From: Porodaedalea pini
Lineage: Eukaryota > Basidiomycota > Agaricomycetes > Hymenochaetales > Hymenochaetaceae
Direction: 5' to 3'
Assembly: GCA_002794775.1 (NCBI GenBank)
Contig: NBAY01000010.1
Location: forward strand, 434,001 to 498,000
DNA: 64,000 nt
Made by a program: the position numbers and the translations under genes. Of this stretch, positions 32,664 to 42,490 are shown piece after piece (within the stretch, counting starts at the first letter, position 1; each line of letters begins with the position of its first letter). A model generated the notes under the pieces. It saw only the letters and a list, made by a program, of their open reading frames with translations. It ran no database searches and had not been told where the DNA came from.

Positions 32664-33315
32664 ACGATTTCGAGATACCTGGTGTGTTCCTTAAAAATGT
32701 GTTCTACTATAGGTTTCTCATGACGTTTTCATTTCAGTGTAGTAGCTATGAATTACATCAATACAAGTGCCCATTAGCCTTTCGTCCTTAATTTCGGATG
32801 GTCGGCAGAAGAAATGCGGAGCATGCGTCAGCTTTCTCATCCTTGAGCCAATCCCCCGCATCCGTCGAACGAGGATCTCGCGCATCCCATGATTAGCGGC
32901 TCATGTTCGCTAGCACTACGCAGTTTCCCCGCATTTACGACTTCTGATTTCTCCTGATGGTTCGTGACGATGAGGGGAAAGGATACTCACGGAGAAAGCA
33001 ATGCATAATCCTCGAGGCCCGCGTTGTCTATTTCTAGACTGTGCCTTAACAAGCGGCCTCGCCATCCATCTCGCATTATCTTGTGAGGCAAGTTGCTGGG
33101 TTATTTTTTGCGGGAGCCTTCTGGTGCGCCGACAAAAACGCGCTGCCGGGAATGTGGGGAATGCCGCCTTTCCGACACTCGTCCTACTTGGTATGACGGA
33201 TGACCTCGTGCCTAGACCGAAAAGAAAATATTCATTCACCGGAAGGCATATAAAACACTGGATGCTGCTGTTCTGTCATGCGAGGCCTGTTCGAATACAC
33301 TGAATTCTCACAGTA
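32664..33315. other. Intergenic stretch with promoter of the AA9 gene
   Basis: No gene recognised. TATAAAA at 33249-33255 lies 67 nt upstream of the ATG at 33316. Confidence 0.6.
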
Positions 33316-34881
33316 ATGCATTCTACAACTTTCTCGAGCCTTGCGCTCGCAGCGTCATCGGCGCTGTCTGTTTCAGCTCATACTATCTTCCAAGTATGCT
33401 TAGCTTGACACCTTCGCCCCATGATGTTAACACGAATTTTTGTAGGAAATGTATGTGAATGGCGTTGACGAGGGACACCTCACTGGTATCCGCGTGCCAG
33501 ACTACGACGGTGTGCGTATTGTCATATCCTTTCTCGTTTCTGTAAGGGAACTGACATTTGCTGTTGGTCCTTCACATAGCCTATCACGGATGTTACCTCA
33601 AATGACCTTATCTGCAATGGTGGCATTAACCCATACCACCAGCCCATCTCGCAGGCAATTATCACGGTGCCCGCTGGCGCGAGTGTCATCGCTGAGTGGC
33701 ACCATACGCTTGCAGGCGCCGATCCGAGTGATCCTGCAGACCCAATCGATCCGAGTCACAAGGGTAAGCACGCATCTGGGTTTCCCGATGTCATGGCTAA
33801 TCTCTTACACTTCTAAACCAATGTACAGGCCCAGTTATTTCATATCTGTTCGTTTCTTGTCTTTGGACTTTATCAGACTTTTATCGACCCTTTTGCATCG
33901 CAGTGCGCAGATCCCGAATGCGACACAGACGGATGTGACTGGCCTGGAGTGGTTTAAGATTTACGAAGACGGACTGGACGTCGCGGACCAGTCTTGGGGT
34001 GTGGATCGCATGATTGCCAACAAGGGAAATGTGACGTTCACTATCCCCGAGTGTATCGAACCAGGACAGTACCTGCTGCGCCACGAGGTCATCGGTATGT
34101 AAAATGATCACAATTGGAAGACTCACAGAGTAGTTGAATTGATGAGATGATTAGCCCTGCATGCCGCTTCGAGCTACCCGGGAGCGCAGTTCTATGTTTG
34201 TCATTTTCTGCGTATGTAAAACAACGCATACTAACCGCAAATTCCCTTTAGATGGAATGTGCGCAGTTGCAGATTACTGGGGGCGGAAATACTCAACCAT
34301 CTACTGTGTCTTTCCCTGGTGCATACTCCGGCACTGACCCGGGTGAGACAGGTATCAATTTTGCTATCTTTAACAACGCTGACGGGGATTTATTCACCAG
34401 GAATTAAAATCGACATCTACCAAACTCTTGCAAACTACACTGTACCGGGTTTGTACTATTCAGAACTTTCTTGTCATCAGTTCAACGTCGTCTGATTTAC
34501 TTCTATTTAGGTCCGTCGGTTTTCTCATGCAGTGGTTCCGCCGCTGGAGGCGCCTCAAACTCGGCACCCGCTGCACCTAAGACCTCGTTTCCTGTAGCGA
34601 CTACTGTCCAGAGTGCTGCTTCCTCGGTCGCGACTAGCGTAAGCGGTGCTACAGCCGCCCAGTACGCACAATGTGGAGGCGTCGGGTATGCGATTAATTA
34701 TCCTCAGCATCGTGGATGGTGTACTCAAGAAATGCACATATCAGCTTCACAGGTCCTACAACATGCGCGTCTCCGTTTACGTGTCAAGCGCTGAACTCCT
34801 ATGTAAGTCGCGTGGATTTTTGAGCTGCAGTGCTTGACTGATAGTCGCCATTCTCGTCAATAGTACAGCCAATGCCTTTGA
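33316..34881 (+). CDS. AA9 lytic polysaccharide monooxygenase with C-terminal CBM1
   Basis: Copper enzymes of this family oxidatively cleave cellulose or related glucans outside the cell. Eleven exons: 33316-33393, 33446-33511, 33580-33763, 33829-33847, 33904-34094, 34155-34195, 34252-34342, 34401-34448, 34511-34685, 34745-34802 and 34864-34881, giving 322 residues. Signal peptide residues 1-21 end SVSA, so the mature protein starts with the required histidine (HTIFQEMYV). The second copper ligand is in AEWHHTL and the axial tyrosine in [22 protein letters not shown] and [20 protein letters not shown] are family motifs. A Ser/Ala/Thr-rich linker leads to a complete CBM1 (QCGGVGFTGPTTC, then [14 protein letters not shown]), which is spread over three exons. 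All catalytic residues are present, so it should be active. Confidence 0.93.
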
Positions 34882-35321
34882 CATTATCTGTCAGGCAACT
34901 GCTCTCTATTTACCGGAAAATTGAAGATTTCGTGTAATTTAATTAGTTTATCAGTTATGGAAGAATTAAGTTTAACGGCAATGGATATTCTTTAGGTGGC
35001 CCTAGAAAGTAAAAGTTCTAGATATTCTCACTAAATAAATCAAGAGAGTAAAGCTTTAAGTGCTATAAAATATATTCATAAGTTCTGCAAATAACCATGC
35101 AGAAACTATAATATCAATGTGGCAAGTTCGCATGTCTGACGCGTCGCGTCACTTACATCACATCATTCTCTTACTCCCATCATCCCATCGTGGGAAAGTC
35201 GCTCTGAGACCTCGTCCCGTCGACGACGAGCGATCCCTCCATGCATTATCGCAGAACTACCCTCCGTTTCAATCGTGTCCTTGACCGCATCATATCAGCA
35301 GTCTTGGATCTGAGATCGTAG
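34882..35321. other. Intergenic stretch, AT-rich at its start
   Basis: This is the 3' flank of the AA9 gene (AT-rich to about 35100), followed by sequence of ordinary composition. No gene recognised. CGTAG at 35317-35321 could be a 3' splice site for the open frame that follows. Confidence 0.45.
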
Positions 35322-35513
35322 TTGGCGTCACCATTGTGCCGCCCCCTTACCCTACATCATACCTCGCCCTGTCGCAGACGCCATAGTCGTCGCCAGGCCA
35401 GACACCCCAAGCCATCGAGCCTACCTGAGCCTCCTGCCTCGGATAGAGCAACTTTCCAATTCATACGCCGTCACCTGCTCGCTGCAGCGACCCTATACAC
35501 TTCATCGCCCCCA

Positions 35514-35957
35514 TGTCAGCGACGGACTACGGGTACACAAATGGTAGCCGGGTCACGCGGAACTCAGTCAGAGGAGGAGGGAGACAAGAGAGAGCGGTGG
35601 GGCAGGGGAACTGACACAGCGCAGAGATAAGGAGCAGCTTCTGGACGTAGCCAGGTAGAATTGACCAGGTCGAAACTAGGGGATAAGTACAGGAGGACTA
35701 CCTACTTATATACCCTTCAGCGGCTGCGCACGGACCAGGGAATTAACTACTACATAAGGATAGATGATAGAACGTCGTGGAACTTCATAGAATAATGAGA
35801 TCATAGGATCGGTCAGCGAGTAAGGATAGTGCGAGAAGGAGCGTAATGAATAATGAGTAAGCAGGAATAAGCGTGATTAGTGATGGATGGATAAGATATG
35901 ATAAGATAAGATAAGAGAAAATGATAAGATAAGATAATTTAAAAAGCGTCCATGACA
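35514..35957 (-). repeat. 3' LTR of the Gypsy element
   Basis: 444 bp, TG...CA ends in minus-strand sense. I saw no difference from the 5' LTR on line-by-line comparison. It includes the eight-fold GATA motif block near 35888-35940. Confidence 0.93.
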
Positions 35958-35969
35958 TGACCCTCCCCT

Positions 35970-38900
35970 TCAAGGCGAGCGTCCCGATCGCCCTTGTTCC
36001 CTACCCTGGAACTTACCGGCCCACCACTGTGCCACTCCTTTCTGTCTCTCAGGCTCCGTCATTTCAAACACGGGTCGGAACTTCAGCTGCGACATCTCTA
36101 GGGTGTTGAGGGCGCGAGGAGCACTGGGAGTTGATTTATGAAATTCGTCAATGGCCTCTTGAGAGTTCGTCAAATTCTCAATTGGCTCCCAGGTGCGTTC
36201 TTCGTTCGGATACCCTTTCCAATGTACGAGGTATTTGAGCTTCCCTCGCACAAGTTTGGAGTCGACAACCTTTTCGACCTCATATTCCGGTACATCGTCA
36301 ATGATTTCGGGCGGGGGTGGAAGATCCTGCTTTTGCGACGTATACTGCGGCTCGTGGTATGGGGAGAGGAGCACTTCATTGAAAACCGGATAGACTTTTT
36401 TCCATGTACGTGGAAGTTTAAGTCTATATGCTGACGTGCCGATTTTCTTTTCGACAATGAAAGGCCCATAACGTTTATCTCCCAGCTTCTTCATAGGACG
36501 ATCTGTCTTTAAGTGAGTTCCTTCGAGCATGACCTTTTCCCCAGGTTTATACTCGATGGATTCTCCCTTCGTCCTGTCATAGAAGCGCTTCATGGTTTCA
36601 GCCGCATGCTTTAATGCCGATTCGGTTTCCTCCCTGATCTTGGCCATCCGGTCGGCAAACTGCTTAGCGGACTCATTGGTCGATTCGCGTCTAGGATTCG
36701 TGCCCTTATATGGGTGTCTCCCATGGTTGATGAAAAAGGGTGACGCTCCTGTCGACGTTTGTTCTTTGTCGTTGTACGCGAATTCCGCTAGCGCAAGCCA
36801 TTCCGCCCAGTCCGACTGATGGTGGTTAACAAAGAGACGAAGGTACTGTTCAATCTCTTGGTTTATCCGTTCTGTCTGACCATCTGTCTGTGGGTGATAT
36901 GCCGTTGACGGGTTTCCCTCGATGCCCAGTAACCGGTATAGTTCGTTCATGAATTTGGACTCGAACTGTGATCCTCTGTCATGAATAAACTTGCGCGGTA
37001 TGCCGTGTAGCCTGAAGACATGATCCCGGTAGAGCCTCGCCATTCCTTCCGACGTTATGCTCACTGAGGTAGGGATCGCATGCACCTGTTTACTGAACCT
37101 GTCAACGAAGACACAGATTGCGTTATGTCCATTGGACTCGGGTAGTTCGCCGATCAGGTCTGCTGTGACGATTTCCCAAGGACCTTTCGGGATCTCGTTT
37201 GGGTTCAGAGGATTGTGCGGTTTCGCTCTGTGTGCCTTCGTACGTTGGCACGCATCACATCCCTCGACATACATTCGAACATCTCGTTGGATTCCCGGCC
37301 ACCAGTAGTTGCGTGTGATCAACTCATGGGTCTTGTAGCGTCCTGGGTGTCCTGCGAGCGTGCTGTCGTGATGGTTTCGAATGATGTCTTCTCGGAGTTT
37401 ATGGTCTTTCGGCACGTAGATCCTGCCCTTCCACATCAACAACCCTTCTTCTTCCTCCCACTCTCGTTCCTTCTGCTCTAACGCCTTCACAACTGCTCTG
37501 TCCCTGTTGTTTCGTACCCTTTTAATTCGTTTAACGAAGTCTGCATCCAGCGCTTCTAGCAGTGTTTCGTTTACAAATAAATCCGGCTTGAGCAAAACAA
37601 TATCGATATTGTCGTTCTCCCCCCTCTCATGATCCGCTCGTCTCGAGAGGAGGTCAGCCTTAGTCATCAGGGCACCTGGTTTATGGAACAGTTTGAAGTC
37701 GTAGTCCGCTAACTCCTGTAGCCATCTCGCTTGTCGGTGGTTAATCTTCTGGGGTTTTCGGAAATACTGGAGGTTGAGGTGATCCGACCAGATTTCAAAG
37801 GTTTGCGTTGCCCCTAGAAGATATTGTCGCCAGTCATCCAGTGCGCACATGATCGCGAACATCTCTTTGTCATAGATTTCGTAATTGCGCTCTGCTTGGC
37901 TAAGCGCTTGCGATCGGTATGCGATTGGATGCCACTTTCCGTCAACGAATTGGGACAGAATGGCGCCGTTAGCGAAATGCGACGAATCAGCCTCCACCCG
38001 AAATTGACCGTCATCAGTAGGCACTGTGAGTACAGGTTCTTCACAGAGCTTCTGTTTCAGACGTTCAAAGGCCTCCTGTTGCTCCACCTCCCACTTCCAC
38101 TCTACATCTCCGGTCAACACTGTCAAGGGCTTCGCATAGTGACTGAATGCTAGGATGAAGCGGCGGTAATAGTTGCAGAACCCAAGGAAAGACTGTAGTT
38201 CTTTCTTATTCTTAGGCACTGGCCAATCTTTTACACCCGCCACTTTGGCTGGATCCATGCGAATCTGTCCGTTGCCGAGGATATGCCCAAGATAGTTCAC
38301 GGTCTCTTGAGCGAAGCTGCACTTTTCTGGCTTTAAGAACAACTTGTTTGCTCGCAACACTTCCAGGACTTGTCGGACGAGTTTGTCATGATGTTCGCGA
38401 GTTCGTGCGAAGATCAGGATGTCGTCCATGTAGACTATGACGTGTCCATCATTGACGAGTTCTCGGAAGATCTCGTTCATGAATCCTTGGAAGGTTGCTG
38501 GTGAGTTTGTGAGACCGAAAAACATGACCGTTGGTTCGAATAGACCGCGGTTTGTCCTGAAGGCGGCTTTATGCTCGTCGCCCTCTCGAATCCGAATGTT
38601 ATTGTAACCCCAACGTATGTCAAGCTTCGTGAAGAATTTCGCCTGTTTCGTTTTGTCAATGAGCTCTTGGATTAGAGGTAATGGGTATTTGTTCTTAACC
38701 GTCATCTCGTTGAGCCGGCGATAGTCCTGTACGGGGCGAAGCTTGCCATCCTTCTTTTTTATGAAGAAGAAGGGGGATGCCATCTCAGATTGAGAGTTAC
38801 GAATACGGCCAGTTCTCAAGTTTTCGGTGAGGAATTCGTCCAGTGCCACCTGTTCGGATGGGCTGAGTGGGTAGATTTTACAGTCAGAGAGCTTTGATCC

Positions 38901-40139
38901 CGGCTTGAGTTCAATAGCATGATCCCAAGGGCGTCTCTCTGGTAACTGATCGAATTCCTGTTCACTGAAGACGTCCGCGAACTCTTTGACATAGTTTGGG
39001 ACTTCCTCGAGCACCTGTTGTCTGACCTTCAGCGCTTTTCTCGGATCGGACTTAATGTACCTGTCCCAATCGAAGAGGAAGAGCTGATCGCCGTCTTCAA
39101 GTTCCACCAAATCAAGGTTTTCGTCGGGGTCTGCATCAATGTCCTCTAGACTACGGATATAGCCGCATACATCGGGGCATCGATCAAATTCGATCGTTGA
39201 TTTTTGCCAGTCGATGTTGGGATTGTGCAGCTTTAACCATTCATGTCCGATGAACACATCTGTTTTCCCTAGATCTGTGACCGCGAAGTGGATGCGCTCC
39301 GAATGATCTTTAATCGTCATGCGCATTTCCACAAACTCTGTGATCGAGCCGTCCTTGTTGAGCGTGCCGTCAGCATTATAGACTCGGATTGGGATGGGTG
39401 TCTTTTTTGTCCGGATCTGATGCTTTTCGACGAAGGATCGGTTGATACATGAGCCAGTGCAGCCACTGTCCAGTAGGGCGTCTACCTTGAACTGGTTACC
39501 GGTGTCGGTCGTTTGAAGGAGAATCGGTACCATGAGCTGTTGCCCCCGAGACCCTCTTACGAACCGTTTCGGACCCCTCAGGTCCCCAACAGCTGCCACG
39601 GCATCTGGTTCTTCTAGCGCAATGATTTGACGCACCGTCTCTTCATTCGCTTCAGCATGCCTCTGCTGTTTCATCCACACTCGGAGAGTCGTTAAAGCAC
39701 TTTCAAGTTTATCCTCTTTGAGACGCCGTACTACCCATGGGGCCGTAAAGGGGACAGGGCGATCTCTCCGGGACTTCCTCTCAGCTTGTTTCGACGAGTT
39801 TTCATTTTTCACGGATTTCGGTTCAGTTCCGGCCAAGGAAGAAATAGAATTAAAAGATTCGGAACAGTGTGTTACATGATTTTTTGACACAGGAGTAGGA
39901 CGAGGTGATGCGGCAGACGTGTTGTTACATATAGGCATATCTATACTACTAGCTACTGGTACAGGGACAGAAGGAATATTTTTGCGAGTGACATTGCTTT
40001 TTACATTTTTTTGTATTTTATCTAAATTATCTACAGAGTCCATAGAATTATCAAAAATGGCCGTTTGAAAAACCGAAACTGAACCTATCCCAGTCAGTGC
40101 CGTGTTCACTGCTGGGGTTCCGCAAAATCCAACTCCCGC
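35970..40139 (-). CDS. pol: Pol polyprotein of the Gypsy element (PR-RT-RH-IN-chromodomain)
   Basis: The frame is open from 40139 to the stop at 35970-35972, about 1389 codons. Residue numbers below count from the GTG at 40109. Aspartic protease has DSGCTGS near residue 213. Reverse transcriptase has YMDDILIF near 561. RNase H begins around VEADSSHF near 705. Integrase has its zinc-binding HHCC from HHDSTLAGHPG near 910 and later catalytic segments (VTADLIGEL and HDRGSQFES). A chromodomain (YEVEKVVDSKLVRGKLKYLV, then HWKGYPNEERTWEP) lies near 1270-1320 and in this group directs integration through histone marks. There is no ATG at the start. The frame overlaps gag by 34 nt and lies one base back, so expression needs a -1 shift or reinitiation. 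All catalytic motifs are intact. Confidence 0.93.
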   Translation of the reverse strand, partial: AGVGFCGTPAVNTALTGIGSVSVFQTAIFDNSMDSVDNLDKIQKNVKSNVTRKNIPSVPVPVASSIDMPICNNTSAASPRPTPVSKNHVTHCSESFNSISSLAGTEPKSVKNENSSKQAERKSRRDRPVPFTAPWVVRRLKEDKLESALTTLRVWMKQQRHAEANEETVRQIIALEEPDAVAAVGDLRGPKRFVRGSRGQQLMVPILLQTTDTGNQFKVDALLDSGCTGSCINRSFVEKHQIRTKKTPIPIRVYNADGTLNKDGSITEFVEMRMTIKDHSERIHFAVTDLGKTDVFIGHEWLKLHNPNIDWQKSTIEFDRCPDVCGYIRSLEDIDADPDENLDLVELEDGDQLFLFDWDRYIKSDPRKALKVRQQVLEEVPNYVKEFADVFSEQEFDQLPERRPWDHAIELKPGSKLSDCKIYPLSPSEQVALDEFLTENLRTGRIRNSQSEMASPFFFIKKKDGKLRPVQDYRRLNEMTVKNKYPLPLIQELIDKTKQAKFFTKLDIRWGYNNIRIREGDEHKAAFRTNRGLFEPTVMFFGLTNSPATFQGFMNEIFRELVNDGHVIVYMDDILIFARTREHHDKLVRQVLEVLRANKLFLKPEKCSFAQETVNYLGHILGNGQIRMDPAKVAGVKDWPVPKNKKELQSFLGFCNYYRRFILAFSHYAKPLTVLTGDVEWKWEVEQQEAFERLKQKLCEEPVLTVPTDDGQFRVEADSSHFANGAILSQFVDGKWHPIAYRSQALSQAERNYEIYDKEMFAIMCALDDWRQYLLGATQTFEIWSDHLNLQYFRKPQKINHRQARWLQELADYDFKLFHKPGALMTKADLLSRRADHERGENDNIDIVLLKPDLFVNETLLEALDADFVKRIKRVRNNRDRAVVKALEQKEREWEEEEGLLMWKGRIYVPKDHKLREDIIRNHHDSTLAGHPGRYKTHELITRNYWWPGIQRDVRMYVEGCDACQRTKAHRAKPHNPLNPNEIPKGPWEIVTADLIGELPESNGHNAICVFVDRFSKQVHAIPTSVSITSEGMARLYRDHVFRLHGIPRKFIHDRGSQFESKFMNELYRLLGIEGNPSTAYHPQTDGQTERINQEIEQYLRLFVNHHQSDWAEWLALAEFAYNDKEQTSTGASPFFINHGRHPYKGTNPRRESTNESAKQFADRMAKIREETESALKHAAETMKRFYDRTKGESIEYKPGEKVMLEGTHLKTDRPMKKLGDKRYGPFIVEKKIGTSAYRLKLPRTWKKVYPVFNEVLLSPYHEPQYTSQKQDLPPPPEIIDDVPEYEVEKVVDSKLVRGKLKYLVHWKGYPNEERTWEPIENLTNSQEAIDEFHKSTPSAPRALNTLEMSQLKFRPVFEMTEPERQKGVAQWWAGKFQGREQGRSGRSP

Positions 40140-41191
40140 TCAAAGAGCGCCTCTTCTTCTTCCTCCGCAAAGTCTGACTCCTTGAGCGTCGCGGTCTCGT
40201 CTGCCCAGACTTTTCTCTCTCGGGGTTCCATCCCCATCAACACAGCCCTTATCGTTTTCCTCCGATTTGGGCAATTCCTCTGCAGATGCCCTGATTCTTT
40301 ACAGTAGTAGCAGAGTCCTGCTTTCCTCAGCTCTTCGAGTGAGACGTCCATCGGCTTCCCCATGCCTCCGTATGTGACTCCAGTGGCGTCGCGCCTTTCG
40401 GGGATTCTCGGTGTGAATGTCTGGGTAGGTTTTGGTGGGAGCACCTGAGGTCTGGACGGGGCAGTGCGCATTTGTTCGATGGCCTTCATCTGACGTCTAG
40501 CGTTGTCGAATCGAATGGCTTTTTCTTGCCAGCCTTTGTACGTGGTTGGGACCGTGTCACTCATTTCGATTCGGTATACGATCTCTCTATCCAAGGCTTT
40601 CGTCAGTTTGTGGATGAGGGTGTCGTCATTCTTTGTGTCATCGTTGTATCCTGCCGCACGGCGATAGATGTCGAACTGCTGGAAGAATTGGTCGGCCGTG
40701 ATGTCTCGGGTGTGCTTCCAGCTATCCAATTTTTGCATGGCGTTCATGCGTTCGTTCGGATCTCCGAACGCTTTTTCCAGCTGTTCGTTAAACTTCTGGC
40801 GACTGACGAGCGAAAAGATCAGATAGCCGTCCATCTTGATGCTTTCCAGGAAGTTCTGTGCCCAGAGTGCGGCTGAGCCTTCCGTCATGAACGACAACAC
40901 GAAAAGGAAGTAGTCCTTGTCGTTCATGAAGTCCTCTGCGTTAGCTTCAACGTAAAGGGTGATGGCACGTTCGAACTTCTTGTAGTCTCGCCCGTTGAAC
41001 GTCTCGGGTTTGGCGATATGTCTTCCTCCACTGCGGTTTGTTGGTGGAGGGACAGGTGCGGCTGCAGCTGCTGGCGTGGGGGTTGCGAGTAATCCCAGGC
41101 CGTGTAGCGCGTTGATGATCTCCTGCATCATGTCGTTTGAGATCGTCGGAGTTGTGGCTGCTGGCGCAGCTGGGGCTTGGGGTTCTGTCAT
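40106..41191 (-). CDS. gag: Gag protein of the Gypsy element
   Basis: 361 residues from ATG 41191 to TGA 40106-40108. An N-terminal Pro/Ala-rich segment is followed by the retrotransposon Gag capsid region (FNGRDYKKFERAITLYVEA, FMTEGSAALWAQNFLES, then GDPNERMNAMQKLDSWKH). A CCHC zinc knuckle (CYYCKESGHLQRNC) lies near residues 295-308. Gag assembles the particle and packages RNA. The last 34 nt overlap the pol frame. Confidence 0.9.
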   Translation of the reverse strand: MTEPQAPAAPAATTPTISNDMMQEIINALHGLGLLATPTPAAAAAPVPPPTNRSGGRHIAKPETFNGRDYKKFERAITLYVEANAEDFMNDKDYFLFVLSFMTEGSAALWAQNFLESIKMDGYLIFSLVSRQKFNEQLEKAFGDPNERMNAMQKLDSWKHTRDITADQFFQQFDIYRRAAGYNDDTKNDDTLIHKLTKALDREIVYRIEMSDTVPTTYKGWQEKAIRFDNARRQMKAIEQMRTAPSRPQVLPPKPTQTFTPRIPERRDATGVTYGGMGKPMDVSLEELRKAGLCYYCKESGHLQRNCPNRRKTIRAVLMGMEPRERKVWADETATLKESDFAEEEEEALFERELDFAEPQQ

Positions 41192-42033
41192 GATAGGCGG
41201 TGGTGTTGGTGATGGGTGGGGTGGTTGGTGGGCTCCTAGCTCGTCGTCTAGGCGTACTAGGTCGTCGTCGGTCAGTGGTGGTAGTTGTGCGAGGACAGCG
41301 TCGGCAGTGTCTTCTGGTGGTGTATTCCAACGCTGTGCCGCTGATCCAGACGGTCGACTGTACGGGTGTGGAGCCAGCTCAAATCAGAGACAACACTGCC
41401 AGCCGACAGGTGGTGCGGACGCCTGCGGGTCTGATTGAGCGCTGTAACAAAATTCCGGATGTGGTGGTCGACTTTCACTTGCTGATCAAACCCGGATCTT
41501 CCTCTGTGAAGACTCCAACGGGCGCCAAGGGACCTTTCCGAAGATCACCCCCAAGGCCTGGTAGCTACTCTCGAGTGGGTCGGACTCAACGTTACCCCCT
41601 CTCAAACGAGCGCTAGTTGATCGAATAGAAAGAGGACGGCGGGTTGTGAAACGAGTGAGTTTAATAATGAAGGTAAGGAATTAACGACGTATCGGCCTGA
41701 TCGATGCACGTGAGATCAATCTAAGAATAGGTGTGGGTCGAAGCGATCGTAGTCGGGGTCGCAGTCCAAGTCGTCGGACGCGTCGGATGAGAATGTTGGT
41801 CTAGAGTTCGGGGTTACGGACAGGTAGTGGTCGGTTTTGAGTTTGTTGGACGAGATGAGGGTTGAGAGTGATGATGATAGATAGTAGGAAGAGTTCGATG
41901 GTGAGAGTGATTTGCGGGGTACAGGTGAAGGTATAGATGGTAGCGCGGTAAAGAGATTGCTGTCGGTAGGAGATGCGAACGTTCAGAGCCAGCTTGGCGT
42001 TGGTGACTGAGAATGCGCGAGGCGGTAGGGGTA

Positions 42034-42044
42034 AGTTTCGACCT
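42034..42044 (-). other. Predicted self-priming primer binding site
   Basis: In the element's sense strand this is AGGTCGAAACT, two bases downstream of the 5' LTR. Its exact 11-nt complement, AGTTTCGACCT, lies inside the LTR at 42210-42200, about 35 nt after a TATA box. That position is where the transcript should begin. This is the arrangement of Tf1/sushi elements, whose RNA 5' end folds back to prime reverse transcription. No TGG expected for a tRNA 3' CCA primer adjoins the LTR. Confidence 0.75.
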
Positions 42045-42046
42045 TG

Positions 42047-42490
42047 TGTCAGCGACGGACTACGGGTACACAAATGGTAGCCGGGTCACGCGGAACTCAG
42101 TCAGAGGAGGAGGGAGACAAGAGAGAGCGGTGGGGCAGGGGAACTGACACAGCGCAGAGATAAGGAGCAGCTTCTGGACGTAGCCAGGTAGAATTGACCA
42201 GGTCGAAACTAGGGGATAAGTACAGGAGGACTACCTACTTATATACCCTTCAGCGGCTGCGCACGGACCAGGGAATTAACTACTACATAAGGATAGATGA
42301 TAGAACGTCGTGGAACTTCATAGAATAATGAGATCATAGGATCGGTCAGCGAGTAAGGATAGTGCGAGAAGGAGCGTAATGAATAATGAGTAAGCAGGAA
42401 TAAGCGTGATTAGTGATGGATGGATAAGATATGATAAGATAAGATAAGAGAAAATGATAAGATAAGATAATTTAAAAAGCGTCCATGACA
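42047..42490 (-). repeat. 5' LTR of the Gypsy element
   Basis: 444 bp, promoter-bearing LTR in minus-strand sense. The TATA box TATATAAG is at 42245-42238 and the predicted transcript start is at about 42210. The outer part (42421-42473) holds eight GATA motifs. Ends are TG and CA. Confidence 0.93.
42238..42245 (-). promoter_or_regulatory. TATA box in the 5' LTR
   Basis: TATATAAG in sense orientation, 35 nt before the A at 42210 that begins the 11-nt block complementary to the primer binding site. The spacing fits a core promoter. Confidence 0.65.

Larger units (their letters stand above)
35514..42490 (-). mobile_element. Full-length Ty3/Gypsy LTR retrotransposon with chromodomain (chromovirus)
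   Basis: 6977 bp, read on the minus strand. LTRs of 444 bp (35514-35957 and 42047-42490) begin TG and end CA and appear identical on reading. The insertion is flanked by the 5-bp duplication CCCCA (35509-35513, 42491-42495). Gag and pol frames are open throughout. Pol order is protease, reverse transcriptase, RNase H, integrase, chromodomain, which defines the Ty3/Gypsy chromovirus type. A polypurine tract (minus strand GAAGGGGAGGG, 35961-35971) lies next to the 3' LTR. Identical LTRs and intact frames point to a very recent insertion and possible present activity. Confidence 0.95.

Noticed and set aside
35785..35973. Minus-strand open frames in the LTRs (also 42318-42668)
   Set aside because: They are translations of the GATAAG-rich LTR tract, identical in both LTRs, and not a protein.
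40947..41330. Overlapping open frames on both strands across gag (also 40995-41438, 41200-41616)
   Set aside because: Shadows of the gag frame and leader of the retrotransposon.
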